Below are positions 24,729 through 34,559 of a stretch of DNA of 59,915 bases, piece after piece. Position 1 is the first letter of the stretch; each line of letters starts with the position of its first letter. A program made the translations under genes and the position numbers. The notes beneath the pieces were generated by a model that was not told where the DNA came from, made no database searches, and was given only the letters and a program-made list of their open reading frames with translations. This stretch comes from Candidatus Bathyarchaeota archaeon (GTDB taxonomy: Archaea > Thermoproteota > Bathyarchaeia > Bathyarchaeales > SOJC01): positions 1,326,937 through 1,386,851 of the forward strand of contig CP070649.1 of NCBI GenBank assembly GCA_020354575.1, given 5' to 3'.

Positions 24729-27100
24729 TGCCGTTGAATTCTGCCCAACCAATTCAAGAGGTTGAAATTATAAGTGCAAATGATATAGAACTACAAAAAA
24801 TTAGCAAAGGACTTAGCCTCGGCCTAAATCAGAAAGAGATGGAAGCGGTTAAGAGGTACTTCTCCCAAAGACGTAGAAATCCTACGGTTGTTGAACTTCA
24901 GACAATTGGACAAACATGGTCAGAACATTGCTTCCACAAAACCTTCAAAGGAAGCGTAATAACTAAGAAAGGAAAAATCCAGAATCTCTTCAAGACTTAC
25001 ATAGCCAAAGCGACAGACGAGCTCAACCTGCCCTGGTGCATTTCAGTCTTCGAAGATAACGCTGGAATTATTTCATTCCATGAAAAATTCGGAATTGCTG
25101 CAAAAGTGGAAACTCACAATCATCCCTCTGCAATAGAACCCTTTGGTGGTGCAGCAACGGGAGTCGGCGGGGTTATCCGAGATATTTTGGGTGTATGGGC
25201 TGATCCCATTGCTTGTACCGATGTCTTAGGATTTGGTCCACTAAATTATGATCATAATAAGCTCCCCAGAGGAATAAAACATCCAAAGTACCTATTTAGA
25301 GGCATAGTAGATGGCATTGGCTGCTATGGCAATAATATGGGAATTCCTACTGTAAATGGAGCCATTTATTTTGACGACAGCTATGTGGGTAATGTGACAG
25401 TCTACTGCGGTTGTGTAGGATTAATTCCTATGGACAAATTTGCCAGAAATGCTAGACCTGGAGACACGATTCTCCTAGCGGGAGGCAAAACTGGTCGAGA
25501 TGGAATTCATGGTGTAACATTTGCTTCTGCTGAACTGACAGAAAAGTCAGAACAAATCGCTCGACCTGCGGTTCAAATTGCCAATCCGATTGAAGAAGAG
25601 AAACTTAGACGAGGGATTCTCAAAATTCGTGATAATGAACTTGCCTCAGGCATAACTGATTTGGGTGGGGGTGGTTTATCGAGTGCAGTTGGAGAAATGG
25701 CCTACAGATTCAAATGTGGTGCTCACATTCAGCTTCACAGAATTCCTTTGAAACACGATGATTTAGCTCCATGGGAGATCTACATTTCTGAATCTCAAGA
25801 GAGAATGTTGCTATTAGTCCCCAATAGTAGTCTTGCAGATGTTCTGAAGATCTTTGGAGAAGAAGAAGTTGAAGCTACTCCGATTGGTAAACTTACTGAT
25901 GATAAGATTCTGAGGATAAATTATGCAGACTTCGAAGCAGCACATTTAGATATTGACTTTCTTTTTTCTCCCCCAAGGACAGAAAGAGTTGCAAGATGGA
26001 ATCAACCGAAAAGTGTTGAGCCCATCTTTCCAGAACCTAGCGATCTAAATCCTTATGTCCTGAAGCTATTGTCTTCTCCAAATATTGCTTCCAAGGAAAA
26101 AGTAGTGCGCACCTATGATCACGAGGTAAAGGGAAGCACCGTTATCAAACCCTTGCATGGAGATTTTGGTGGACCAAACGATGCCGCAATAATCAAACCA
26201 CTCCAGGATCAATGGAAAGGAGTTGTCATCTCATGTGGCTTCAATCCAAGTTATGGCAGAGTCGATCCTTATTGGATGGCGGCATCCGCAATAGATGAAG
26301 CTATTAGAAATAATTCGGCAGTTGGAGGACGTCGAATTGCCTTGCTAGATAACTTTGTTTGGGGTAGCCCTGAAAAGCCTGATAGAATGGGGAGTCTCTT
26401 AAGGGCTTGTGAAGCTTGCTACAAATTTGCAAAAGAATTTGAAACTCCTTTTATATCTGGAAAGGATAGTCTTTACAACGAATCTCCATTAGGTCCAGTA
26501 ACTCCCTCGCTATTGATAACAGCTATTGGTATCATTCCAGATATCAGAAAAAGTGTATCTATTGACTTGAAGATGTTTGATAATCTCATTTATGTTGTGG
26601 GACAATCCTTTGCGGAGCTTGGAGGATCCGAATATGCTAGGTTGAAAAAACATGAAGACGGTTTCGTTCCAAAGGTGAGAGTTCCACAGGCAAAATATGC
26701 AATGGAAGGGATAGTCAATGCAATAGACAATGACCTTGTAAGAGCTTGCCATGACCTTTCAGAGGGTGGACTAGCAATTGCTGCAGCTGAAATGGCTATC
26801 AGCAGTAACCTTGGACTCGAGTTGAGATTAAATAATATTGCATGTGCTGAAAGTGTTCGAAGAAAGGATTATCTGCTATTTTCAGAATCAAATAGCAGGT
26901 TCCTAGTTGAAGTGCCAATGGGAAAAGCTCCTGAATTCTCAAGAATAATGAAAAAAGTCCCCCATAGCATTATAGGCAAGGTGACAAAGGATCCTCACTT
27001 TTGCATCTACGGTTTGAGGAATGAAATAGTGATAGATTTAAAAGTGGATGAGTTAAGGAGAGCATGGAAAAGCGGATTGGAGCAGCAATATGAAACTTGA
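24725..27100 (+). CDS. purL: FGAM synthase subunit PurL
   Basis: 791 residues, the small PurL form used with separate PurS and PurQ. Landmarks: QTWSEHCFHKTFKG near residue 60, VETHNHPSAIEPFGGAATGV near 132, SGITDLGGGGLSSAVGE near 305 and CHDLSEGGLAIAAAEM near 675. It carries out the ATP-dependent amidation of FGAR to FGAM. Overlaps purS before it (ATGA) and purQ after it. Confidence 0.96.
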   Translation: MMPLNSAQPIQEVEIISANDIELQKISKGLSLGLNQKEMEAVKRYFSQRRRNPTVVELQTIGQTWSEHCFHKTFKGSVITKKGKIQNLFKTYIAKATDELNLPWCISVFEDNAGIISFHEKFGIAAKVETHNHPSAIEPFGGAATGVGGVIRDILGVWADPIACTDVLGFGPLNYDHNKLPRGIKHPKYLFRGIVDGIGCYGNNMGIPTVNGAIYFDDSYVGNVTVYCGCVGLIPMDKFARNARPGDTILLAGGKTGRDGIHGVTFASAELTEKSEQIARPAVQIANPIEEEKLRRGILKIRDNELASGITDLGGGGLSSAVGEMAYRFKCGAHIQLHRIPLKHDDLAPWEIYISESQERMLLLVPNSSLADVLKIFGEEEVEATPIGKLTDDKILRINYADFEAAHLDIDFLFSPPRTERVARWNQPKSVEPIFPEPSDLNPYVLKLLSSPNIASKEKVVRTYDHEVKGSTVIKPLHGDFGGPNDAAIIKPLQDQWKGVVISCGFNPSYGRVDPYWMAASAIDEAIRNNSAVGGRRIALLDNFVWGSPEKPDRMGSLLRACEACYKFAKEFETPFISGKDSLYNESPLGPVTPSLLITAIGIIPDIRKSVSIDLKMFDNLIYVVGQSFAELGGSEYARLKKHEDGFVPKVRVPQAKYAMEGIVNAIDNDLVRACHDLSEGGLAIAAAEMAISSNLGLELRLNNIACAESVRRKDYLLFSESNSRFLVEVPMGKAPEFSRIMKKVPHSIIGKVTKDPHFCIYGLRNEIVIDLKVDELRRAWKSGLEQQYET

Positions 27101-27908
27101 AGAAACTAGAGTTTGCATTCTTCGGGTAGGCGGAACAAATTGTGATATTGAGACTAGAGAGGCATTTCAGAAGTCTGGAGCAAAGGCTGAAATAGTCCAT
27201 TTCAATCAACTCGTTAAGCAGCAATCTTTGCTCGATTTCAATGTTCTAGTTATTCCAGGAGGCTTTTCCTATGGTGACTATGTGCGTGCGGGGGCTATTT
27301 GGGCAAAGATGCTAATAGCAAAGTTAGGAAACGATATTAAACGATTTGTGGAGGAAGAAAGACCTATTCTAGGCATCTGCAATGGTTTTCAAGTACTAGT
27401 TGAGGCTGGACTACTGCCTTTGTTCGACGGAATTAGTCCCTTTCCAGAGGCTGCCTTGGGAACTAATATTCCTACTGGATACAATTGCAGATGGGTCTAT
27501 CTTAAGCACATAAATCATGGAAGCTGTATCTTTACTCATAAAATCCCCCAGAACCTCGTTGTCAGGATTCCTGTTGCTCATTCGGAGGGACGTTTCATGT
27601 TCGGAAATGGAAAAGAAGAGAAATGCTTGGAGAAATTACTGGAAAATGATCAACTAGTCTTTAGGTATTGCAATCCTTCTGGCAAATTCGCCAGTGGAGA
27701 ATATCCTACAAATCCCAATGGAGCTTTTTTCGATATTGCAGGAATTTGTGACCCTTCCGGCAAAATTCTAGGATTGATGCCTCACCCAGAGCGATCGTTT
27801 TTTAATTGGCAACGACCGGATTGGACAGGCGAAGGCTCGTTGTGTGTTCATAGCGATGGAAAATTAATATTTGATTCAGTTGTGGAATATTTGGGACGAA
27901 GAACTTAG
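27090..27908 (+). CDS. purQ: FGAM synthase glutaminase subunit PurQ
   Basis: 272 residues. Class I glutamine amidotransferase: oxyanion-loop PGGFSYGDYVRAGAIWA, nucleophile in GICNGFQVLVEAGLLP, and His/Glu in LMPHPERSFF. It supplies ammonia to PurL. Slightly longer than the bacterial type, as usual in archaea. The start lies inside the purL end, an 11-base overlap. Confidence 0.95.
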   Translation: MKLEETRVCILRVGGTNCDIETREAFQKSGAKAEIVHFNQLVKQQSLLDFNVLVIPGGFSYGDYVRAGAIWAKMLIAKLGNDIKRFVEEERPILGICNGFQVLVEAGLLPLFDGISPFPEAALGTNIPTGYNCRWVYLKHINHGSCIFTHKIPQNLVVRIPVAHSEGRFMFGNGKEEKCLEKLLENDQLVFRYCNPSGKFASGEYPTNPNGAFFDIAGICDPSGKILGLMPHPERSFFNWQRPDWTGEGSLCVHSDGKLIFDSVVEYLGRRT

Positions 27909-27914
27909 CCTCAG

Positions 27915-28823
27915 CTAATAATTGATCTCTGGAAGTTGAGGTAAGCCTCTTCTTGCTCCTATTTTTGTTATACATTTCGAAGCCACAAAGTTACCGATCC
28001 TTCCACTTTCTTCCAGATTTTTATTATTCAGTAATCCATACAGAAACCCCGCATTCCATGCATCGCCCGCACCTGTTGTATCAACAGCTTTAACCTTAAA
28101 GGACTTGATGAAATGGCTTTCATTTCTGTTCATTACGAAGCATCCCTTTTTTCCCAATTTGATTCCTACAATCTCAGCTCCTTTTTCTATTAGCATTTTA
28201 GCTCCCTCTTTGTAGTTCTTACCTGTGAGTAATTTCAGTTCAACTTCGTTCGGAAGGAAAATATTGGATCTTTCTAAAATGGATCGCATAGCAAATTGGC
28301 CCCTTTTTGAGTATAATAAGCCTGGGTCAAAACTTACCTTGATATGTTCTGGAAGTTGACCAATGATTTTTTTTTGTGTTTTAAACGCAGCTTCACCCAC
28401 AAATGAAGTCATATGTATGAGACGGGCTTGCTTAAGATAATCTTGTCTGATTTCTCCCAGACTAATAGTATCATTGACCCCGGGTGCGACATACAATGCT
28501 CTTTCGCCTTCTTCATCAACGAATCCCATTACCACGCCACTTTTCCCACTTTTTGCAACTATTACTCCATTAATATCAACCTGTTCTTTCCTTAAGTTGT
28601 CAACTAAGAGCTGCCCTTCTCTATCTCCTCCTACCTTGCCAACGAATCCTACATTGTGTTCGAGGCGTGCCAAACCAACAATGGTATTTGCTGCTGAACC
28701 ACCACATGACTCTTTGAATTTAAGAATGGAGCTTTCTTCATCTTTCCTGGCAATTCTATCTACCTGAAAGAGCTTGTCTACGTTCAGGGCGCCGAAGCCA
28801 ACAACATCGAATGTAGTCAACAT
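27915..28823 (-). CDS. PfkB-family sugar or nucleoside kinase
   Basis: 302 residues. N-terminal motif GGSAANTIVGLARLEHNVGF and C-terminal AVDTTGAGDAWNAGFLYGLL with the catalytic Asp define the ribokinase/PfkB family. Substrate could be a nucleoside, ribose or other sugar. It follows ftr by ten bases on the minus strand in a run with ftr, a HAD phosphatase, purD and purF, so a role in nucleotide metabolism is more likely than sugar catabolism. Confidence 0.88.
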   Translation of the reverse strand: MLTTFDVVGFGALNVDKLFQVDRIARKDEESSILKFKESCGGSAANTIVGLARLEHNVGFVGKVGGDREGQLLVDNLRKEQVDINGVIVAKSGKSGVVMGFVDEEGERALYVAPGVNDTISLGEIRQDYLKQARLIHMTSFVGEAAFKTQKKIIGQLPEHIKVSFDPGLLYSKRGQFAMRSILERSNIFLPNEVELKLLTGKNYKEGAKMLIEKGAEIVGIKLGKKGCFVMNRNESHFIKSFKVKAVDTTGAGDAWNAGFLYGLLNNKNLEESGRIGNFVASKCITKIGARRGLPQLPEINY

Positions 28824-28833
28824 AGTTTTACCT

Positions 28834-29769
28834 TCATTCTAGCGACATCTCTTTCCCCTCTTTGTTAAGAGAAAGTTCTTTTAACCAGATCTGAAACTCA
28901 CCTAATTTGCCACCATAATTTCCAGCAGATATCCTTTCAACACTGTCTATATCACGTATTGCTTCGATTCCTGCGCTCATAGCTGCTTTTACCGCCTCCA
29001 AAGAAACACCATTTATCACAATTTCTGGAATAAAATTAATTCCCTCAGGAACTTTTGATTCATATTTTAGTTTTTTCTTTAGTGATGGACAATATATGTG
29101 ATTAGTCGTAGGTCCTATCAATGGAAATTTCGACTCAGGCTTCGAGCCAGCGGAGCATATCTCAAATGGAGTGATAACTCCTTCGACCTTATGTATAGCG
29201 GCAAGTGCTTTTCTTCCAGCAGAAAGAACTGCTTTCTTCGTTTTGCACATATACCAAAAATTTGCACCCATAATACCAGTTGCAAATCCTAGATACCTTT
29301 CTATACGGAAATTTGATACCATTAATGGGATGATTATAACATGTCGACCAAAGTTTTTCTCTTCCCACTCAAAACCATCGCCACAATGACCTACTCTTTC
29401 CATCATGTCTAAACACCCTTCAGGATTTGGCAAATAATTAAAAAGAGCTGTAAAGGGCTTCACCAGAATATCTTGTCTGATCCTATAGGATAATTCGGCT
29501 TCGAAATTCTTTACCGAAACTGGCAAGGGTTTCCTTTTGTTAATACCGCCCCAAAATTGTAGGATTACGCCTTTCCGACCATCTGGAGTTTGGTCTTGAA
29601 TTACCCATTTTTCAATTCCACCTTCAACTCTTCCAATTACAATAGATGGTGTTGCCGTAGCATCTTCAGCAGCGTTACGCAGAATCTGTTCATCGTCTGC
29701 TGTAACAAGCATTCTACAGTAGAGCCCCTTAAAAGCTTCTGCATAAGTGTTCTCTATCTCAGCTTTCAT
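28834..29769 (-). CDS. ftr: Formylmethanofuran:tetrahydromethanopterin formyltransferase
   Basis: 311 residues from ATG 29769, fixed by GGAGGATC six bases upstream. [56 protein letters not shown] and [15 protein letters not shown] align along the whole Ftr family. It moves a formyl group between methanofuran and tetrahydromethanopterin in the archaeal C1 (methyl) branch. It lies within the minus-strand purine gene run, which suggests formyl supply for purine synthesis or shared control; Fwd/Fmd and Mch are not in the window. Confidence 0.93.
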   Translation of the reverse strand: MKAEIENTYAEAFKGLYCRMLVTADDEQILRNAAEDATATPSIVIGRVEGGIEKWVIQDQTPDGRKGVILQFWGGINKRKPLPVSVKNFEAELSYRIRQDILVKPFTALFNYLPNPEGCLDMMERVGHCGDGFEWEEKNFGRHVIIIPLMVSNFRIERYLGFATGIMGANFWYMCKTKKAVLSAGRKALAAIHKVEGVITPFEICSAGSKPESKFPLIGPTTNHIYCPSLKKKLKYESKVPEGINFIPEIVINGVSLEAVKAAMSAGIEAIRDIDSVERISAGNYGGKLGEFQIWLKELSLNKEGKEMSLE

Positions 29770-29813
29770 GAGCGATCCTCCAGGTGAACGAAATATGCCC
29801 AAATTGGACGTAT

Positions 29814-30926
29814 TTAACCCAAACTGCCAATCTTTTCTCCTCTCACACCTTTTCTGAAAGCGTTACTTTCAAGAACAAGATCATGAATGTTATTAATGTT
29901 GACATTAATCGCTTTAGGTAAGGCCTTGGGAAAAGCCCTGTGAATTTTTTCAGAAAGCAGGGAATTCACACCATAATGTTTGAAATTTCCATAGCTCCAA
30001 CTGTTAATTAAATCATGAACTCTCTTTCCTCCATGCCTTCTAAAGACATCAGCGAGGGCTGCAATTATAATGCTATTAACGGAAAGAACAGCAGATTCCG
30101 CTTCACGAACAGCATACTCATTACCATTAAAGGAAATTGTAATACCTCCGCTGTTTCTAATTAACCTAAAACATTCAGCATCTGTGATGCTGTCTCCAAC
30201 ATAGAAAACCTTACTTAAATCGCTTCCAATATTTCTGACGATATTTCTTGCCGCGTCAGCCTTTTCTTTGCCACCAATCGGGTTAATTTCTCTTAACATT
30301 CTGCCTAAATCCAGTTGAGAAATTTCGTCCCAGAAAATCTCATCTAGCCTCTCAATAGTATGTTGATCCTTTATAGAAAAGTCGCTTATTGATTCAGCAT
30401 TTTTGGGGATTTCGATGAGAGGCATTTCTGATATTTCTTGTGCGGAGCGAATTACCACTCTTTTTTCTTCATTATTCACCGAAAAGGCATCAATATTCAG
30501 AGCTGTGCAGTACGTATTTTCATATGGAAAGTCCAGTTGATTGCATACGACTTTAATGTACTGCTCAAAGCTTGTGCTTACAATAAAACTTGGCATTGTT
30601 TTCTTAAGGAATCGCATTGTTTCACGAGCACCTGGCATTAATAAAATGCTCTTTCTTGCGAATTTTATCATTTTACAATTTGTAACCTCGTAAGCCTTAA
30701 GGAATGGAACAATTAGCTTTAAAGTATCACCTGCTTTGTAGTCAGCGCGTTTGATTATGTCTGCCAAAACGTCATCGTACTTGCTGATTTGTGCAAAGAT
30801 TTTTTCTCCTTTTGGAAGAAAAAAAGATGTAAGTTCAAATGCGTTGTCGTTTTTAGATAACGGACCTTCACAATCTGTAAGGAAGATCCTCTTGTTATCC
30901 TGGAATCTGCTGCTTTTGTTGATCAA
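29814..30926 (-). CDS. HAD-superfamily phosphatase, archaeal COG4030-like
   Basis: 370 residues. HAD motif I is [13 protein letters not shown] (residues 15-27), motif [10 protein letters not shown], motif III the Lys of [10 protein letters not shown], and motif [16 protein letters not shown]. The large inserted cap (about 60-200) is like an archaeal group of uncharacterised HAD proteins. Its N terminus overlaps the end of purD by 32 bases. A substrate among purine or C1 intermediates is possible but not shown by sequence. Confidence 0.8.
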   Translation of the reverse strand: MINKSSRFQDNKRIFLTDCEGPLSKNDNAFELTSFFLPKGEKIFAQISKYDDVLADIIKRADYKAGDTLKLIVPFLKAYEVTNCKMIKFARKSILLMPGARETMRFLKKTMPSFIVSTSFEQYIKVVCNQLDFPYENTYCTALNIDAFSVNNEEKRVVIRSAQEISEMPLIEIPKNAESISDFSIKDQHTIERLDEIFWDEISQLDLGRMLREINPIGGKEKADAARNIVRNIGSDLSKVFYVGDSITDAECFRLIRNSGGITISFNGNEYAVREAESAVLSVNSIIIAALADVFRRHGGKRVHDLINSWSYGNFKHYGVNSLLSEKIHRAFPKALPKAINVNINNIHDLVLESNAFRKGVRGEKIGSLG

Positions 30927-32319
30927 GTTTCTTCATATGCTCCAAACTTTGCTGTATGCTTTTCCTAGAGGCTATGTCTGTTCTATTCCAGAGAGCGCCA
31001 CCGCGAATGCAGCTTATGCCCTTTAGAGACAACTTTCGCGCTTCTTCTATCGTGTCAGCAATCCCAACGGTGGCAATGGATCTTGAAGTGAGTGGGTATA
31101 TTTTTCCCTCTTTAAGCTCCAACGAAGCAGGGTAGATTCTGAGATTGTATGTTTCATTTATAGTTTCTATTTCTATGGGTTTTCCAATATTGTCCACTTC
31201 CACTTCCGAAGGAAACTTATTTTCATATCCTCCATAAGAAGGAGGGACTTTGTAAGTGACAACTGAGGCCTTTTTTTCGATTTCAATTTTAGTTAAATTG
31301 CCTTCTACCATTTTGAAACAAACATCTGTAAAGTCATCTTTCAAAAGCGGTAATACATTTATTATCTCAGGATCACCTGGTCTGCTATTGTTTTCTAAAA
31401 TCTTCGGTCCTTTTGAGCTATGAATGAAGGCAACATAGAAGGGCATCCCTCTTAATTCATTGTCAGCTCCTTGTTTTTTCATAAAATTAAATACCTTATT
31501 TACAATTTCAACTTCTTTTTCTCTGTCTTCTGTTTTCATGAAAGGCAGCAGATCTCCCTGACCTTTATAAGCACCCATTCCACCTGTATTTGGCCCAGTG
31601 TCTCCATCAAATGCTCTTTTGTAATCTCGAGTTTCTGGTAGGGCAACAAGGTTTTTTCCATCACAAAAAGATTGAAAGCTGGTTTCCTCACCCTCAATCT
31701 TTTCTTCAACAATCACCTGTCCATGCATATAGTTCGCCAAGAAATGGTTGAATAGAGATTGGCGATCTGTAAAATGGTCTCCCCAAACACCCACTCCTTT
31801 TCCAGCTGCCGGGATATCTGGCTTGACTACGGCTTGGTTATCTAAGACATCCAACCAATTGTAGAGGTCTCTTTTGACCTCATTCAGGCTTCTATAATCT
31901 ACAGGATTGAAAACTTTGAATCTAGGATTAACACTAGGGACGACTTTCTCGAAGAGCTGTCTTTGCATAACTTTGCTTGATTCAATCGCGAAACGCTTAG
32001 TCGGACAAATCATTCTTATGTCTGTTTCCTTTTCTATGACGTCTCGAAGACCATTTATAATTGGCTTTTCTGGACCAACGATACCAAAGTCAATTTTCTT
32101 CTGTCTCCTAGCTGCAAATTTACATATGGTTTTAATATCTAAATTTGGAATTATCGCATGCTCTGTTGCCTTCTTGATATTGAAAGGATTTCCTTGTTTA
32201 TCAACAACGAATATTTTCGTTAGATAGTTTTGGCTTCGTGAAAAAGCATCGATCATAGCTGTTGCTCGGGCCCCATAAGAAATGACTAAGAGGCCTACCT
32301 TTTCCAATTGGACCACCAT
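30895..32319 (-). CDS. purD: Phosphoribosylamine-glycine ligase PurD
   Basis: 474 residues, ATP-grasp fold. DFGIVGPEKPIINGLRDVIE, AVVKPDIPAAGKGVGVWG, VIVEEKIEGEETSFQSFCDG, DTGPNTGGMGAYKGQG and ENNSRPGDPEIINVLPLL are PurD signatures. It forms GAR from phosphoribosylamine and glycine, step two of purine synthesis. It is 11 bases after purF on the same strand. Confidence 0.95.
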   Translation of the reverse strand: MVVQLEKVGLLVISYGARATAMIDAFSRSQNYLTKIFVVDKQGNPFNIKKATEHAIIPNLDIKTICKFAARRQKKIDFGIVGPEKPIINGLRDVIEKETDIRMICPTKRFAIESSKVMQRQLFEKVVPSVNPRFKVFNPVDYRSLNEVKRDLYNWLDVLDNQAVVKPDIPAAGKGVGVWGDHFTDRQSLFNHFLANYMHGQVIVEEKIEGEETSFQSFCDGKNLVALPETRDYKRAFDGDTGPNTGGMGAYKGQGDLLPFMKTEDREKEVEIVNKVFNFMKKQGADNELRGMPFYVAFIHSSKGPKILENNSRPGDPEIINVLPLLKDDFTDVCFKMVEGNLTKIEIEKKASVVTYKVPPSYGGYENKFPSEVEVDNIGKPIEIETINETYNLRIYPASLELKEGKIYPLTSRSIATVGIADTIEEARKLSLKGISCIRGGALWNRTDIASRKSIQQSLEHMKKLDQQKQQIPG

Positions 32320-32330
32320 AATCTTGAGTT

Positions 32331-33845
32331 TTATGGTAAGCTCTTAATATCCAGCTCATAGATCCTGCCAGTCTCTTCATGTCCATTCTCAAATTTCCTG
32401 CGCATCCAATTCGCCAATCTTTGAGCTAGAGGCGTTGGATATTCGCCCGTAACGCAACCAAAGCAAAGATCGCTTTTATCCATCCCAGTAGCTTTAACGA
32501 AGCCCTCGATGGATTGGTAATTTACCGATTCTGCGCCAACGACATCTGCGATTTCACTAGATTCTCGGGTTGATCCTATCAACTCACCATAGGTAGCCAT
32601 GTCAATGCCATAAAAGCAAGGACCGACGATTCTGGGAAAAGTGATAAATAAATGGATTTTTTTTGCACCTAATCGGCGCATTTTATTAATAATGACCTTT
32701 GTAGTATCTCCTCTTACAATACTATCGTCAATAACGATGAGGTTTTTTCCAGCCAATTTGTGATCTACAATGTTAATTTTTCGGTCTATTGTGGAAAAGC
32801 GCTCTTGCGATAAGAGGATGAAAGCTCTTTCAGTTACGTAGCGGTGCCTTCTTGTCCCTCTCTCCCATCTTAACCCGCTTTCTTCATGCAAACCAAAAGC
32901 AGCATCATCACTAGTTTCAGGTAGGGATAGTATGAGATCAGCTCTTTCCACAACATCTGGATATTCTCTTCCCAATGTACGTCCAAATTCCTCGCGGATC
33001 TCATATACATATTTTCCATTGAGTTTGGAATCTGGACGAGCGAAATAGGCAAATTCAAAGGCACACAAAGCTTTCTTGCTCTGAGCGACAAGTCGCCTAC
33101 GCTCAAAGCCTTCTTTGCTTGCGGTTACAAATTCCCCAGGTTCTACCTCAAAACTATGATTTAAACCATTTATGTCTAGACCTACAGTCTCAGATGAGAA
33201 CGCACAAATTTTTCTATCAGGGCTACAACCACTGCATAAGGGTCTAAGGCCATAAGGGTCCTTAAACGCAAATAGGGTGCCGTTTTGGGTTATTCCACTA
33301 ACTGAAAAAGCTCCTTCAATATTTTTCATACAAGATGCGACTGCTGATTCTAGGTCACTCTTTTTTGATAATTCGTTTACAAGTTTCTGGCTGATTATTT
33401 CTGCATCACATTCGTAGGAAAAATCCCTAGAGGATTTGGAGAATTCCTCATTCAATTCGGCAGTATTAACGATGTTTCCATTAAATGAAATCGCCAATCT
33501 GCTGTTGCTAGTTTCCATTGAAATGGGCTGAGTGCCTTTGACTAAGGCTTCTCTATTCATGTGCCCAGAGGTGGTATATCGTACATTGCCAATACCAACA
33601 TGCCCTGGTAGGGACCTTATCCATTCTTGAATATCTCTCTTCTTGATTTTTGGAATTAGGTCTAAATTTCGATAAGCGTTAAATTTGTCACTATAGGTTA
33701 AAAAGCCATGAGATTGATGACCTCTGTGATTCTGTGCACGCATTCCCCAATAAATATAGGGAAAAATAGGATTTTTGTCAAAATCGACAGCACCAAACAC
33801 GCCACACTCGGTTTCTACAGAGTCATCCATAATGCATGCATTCAT
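32331..33845 (-). CDS. purF: Amidophosphoribosyltransferase PurF
   Basis: 504 residues from 33845; the inner ATG at 33830 is also possible. ETECGVFGAVDFDKNP places the N-terminal nucleophile Cys at residue 14, so a short propeptide would be removed. The glutaminase half contains GHVGIGNVRYTTSGH; the PRPP loop is LIVIDDSIVRGDTTK near residue 375. A C-terminal CFGCVTGEYPTP is conserved in the family. First committed step of purine synthesis. The regulator gene upstream (HTH-CBS) is on the same strand 80 bases away. Confidence 0.95.
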   Translation of the reverse strand: MNACIMDDSVETECGVFGAVDFDKNPIFPYIYWGMRAQNHRGHQSHGFLTYSDKFNAYRNLDLIPKIKKRDIQEWIRSLPGHVGIGNVRYTTSGHMNREALVKGTQPISMETSNSRLAISFNGNIVNTAELNEEFSKSSRDFSYECDAEIISQKLVNELSKKSDLESAVASCMKNIEGAFSVSGITQNGTLFAFKDPYGLRPLCSGCSPDRKICAFSSETVGLDINGLNHSFEVEPGEFVTASKEGFERRRLVAQSKKALCAFEFAYFARPDSKLNGKYVYEIREEFGRTLGREYPDVVERADLILSLPETSDDAAFGLHEESGLRWERGTRRHRYVTERAFILLSQERFSTIDRKINIVDHKLAGKNLIVIDDSIVRGDTTKVIINKMRRLGAKKIHLFITFPRIVGPCFYGIDMATYGELIGSTRESSEIADVVGAESVNYQSIEGFVKATGMDKSDLCFGCVTGEYPTPLAQRLANWMRRKFENGHEETGRIYELDIKSLP

Positions 33846-33924
33846 CAGTTGCTAAGACAAGTATTTATCAATTTTGCACATCTTTGCGATGAAGAATTGA
33901 CAGTAAATTGTAGAATGAAAGGAC

Positions 33925-34467
33925 CTATATGTTTCTAGAAACCGTCTTTAATAAATCAGATCGCGTTATTATTCCTATGACATTTCCCTTCTTAGTAACT
34001 AAAATTCCAGGGTGATCTTCCAATAATGGTCGAATTAAGTTAACCCTCATCTCGGCTGAGACATTAGGCAAGGGAAGATCCATAATCTTTTCAACTTTTT
34101 CACTTGCTATATCAATATGCAAATTTCTGATTATTGCCTCTTCTGTGATAGTACCGATTATCTTGTCGTTATGTGAAACCGGAAATTGAGAAATTGCCTT
34201 TTCTATCATTAGATTGCTAATTTTTGAGATACTATCGTCCGCACTAGCAAAAATCACATTCGGCGTCATAATGTCCTTGCATCCTACTCCTTCGCCTTCA
34301 GTTAGCACTTGTAGAATTTTGTTAACTGTAGAAAGTCTTGGATCGACTTTTCCGTTCTCAATTTTTGCGATATGTGCTTGAGAAACGCTGACAAGCTCCG
34401 CTAGCTTCTGCTGAGTGAGTCCTGCATCAGTTCTAAGCTTCTTTAGCTGTGAGCCTGTTAAGATCAC
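33925..34467 (-). CDS. XRE-type HTH regulator with two CBS domains
   Basis: 180 residues. Residues 5-60 are a classic XRE helix-turn-helix (LKKLRTDAGLTQQKLAELVS, VSQAHIAKIENGKVDPR). Two CBS domains follow, about 63-118 (IMTPNVIFASADDSISKISN) and 120-178 (IMDLPLPNVSAEMRVNLIRP, GNVIGIITRSDLLK). CBS pairs bind adenosyl ligands such as AMP, ATP or SAM. It is divergent from methionine adenosyltransferase and directly upstream of purF, so it probably senses SAM or purine nucleotides for both. Confidence 0.92.
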   Translation of the reverse strand: MILTGSQLKKLRTDAGLTQQKLAELVSVSQAHIAKIENGKVDPRLSTVNKILQVLTEGEGVGCKDIMTPNVIFASADDSISKISNLMIEKAISQFPVSHNDKIIGTITEEAIIRNLHIDIASEKVEKIMDLPLPNVSAEMRVNLIRPLLEDHPGILVTKKGNVIGIITRSDLLKTVSRNI

Positions 34468-34559
34468 TTTTATAACCCACAGTTATTTTTCATGCGTGAC
34501 AGATATCACAAATTATATATTCCTGCTTGTTTTATAAGCCTTGCCAAGGTGAACTTTGG

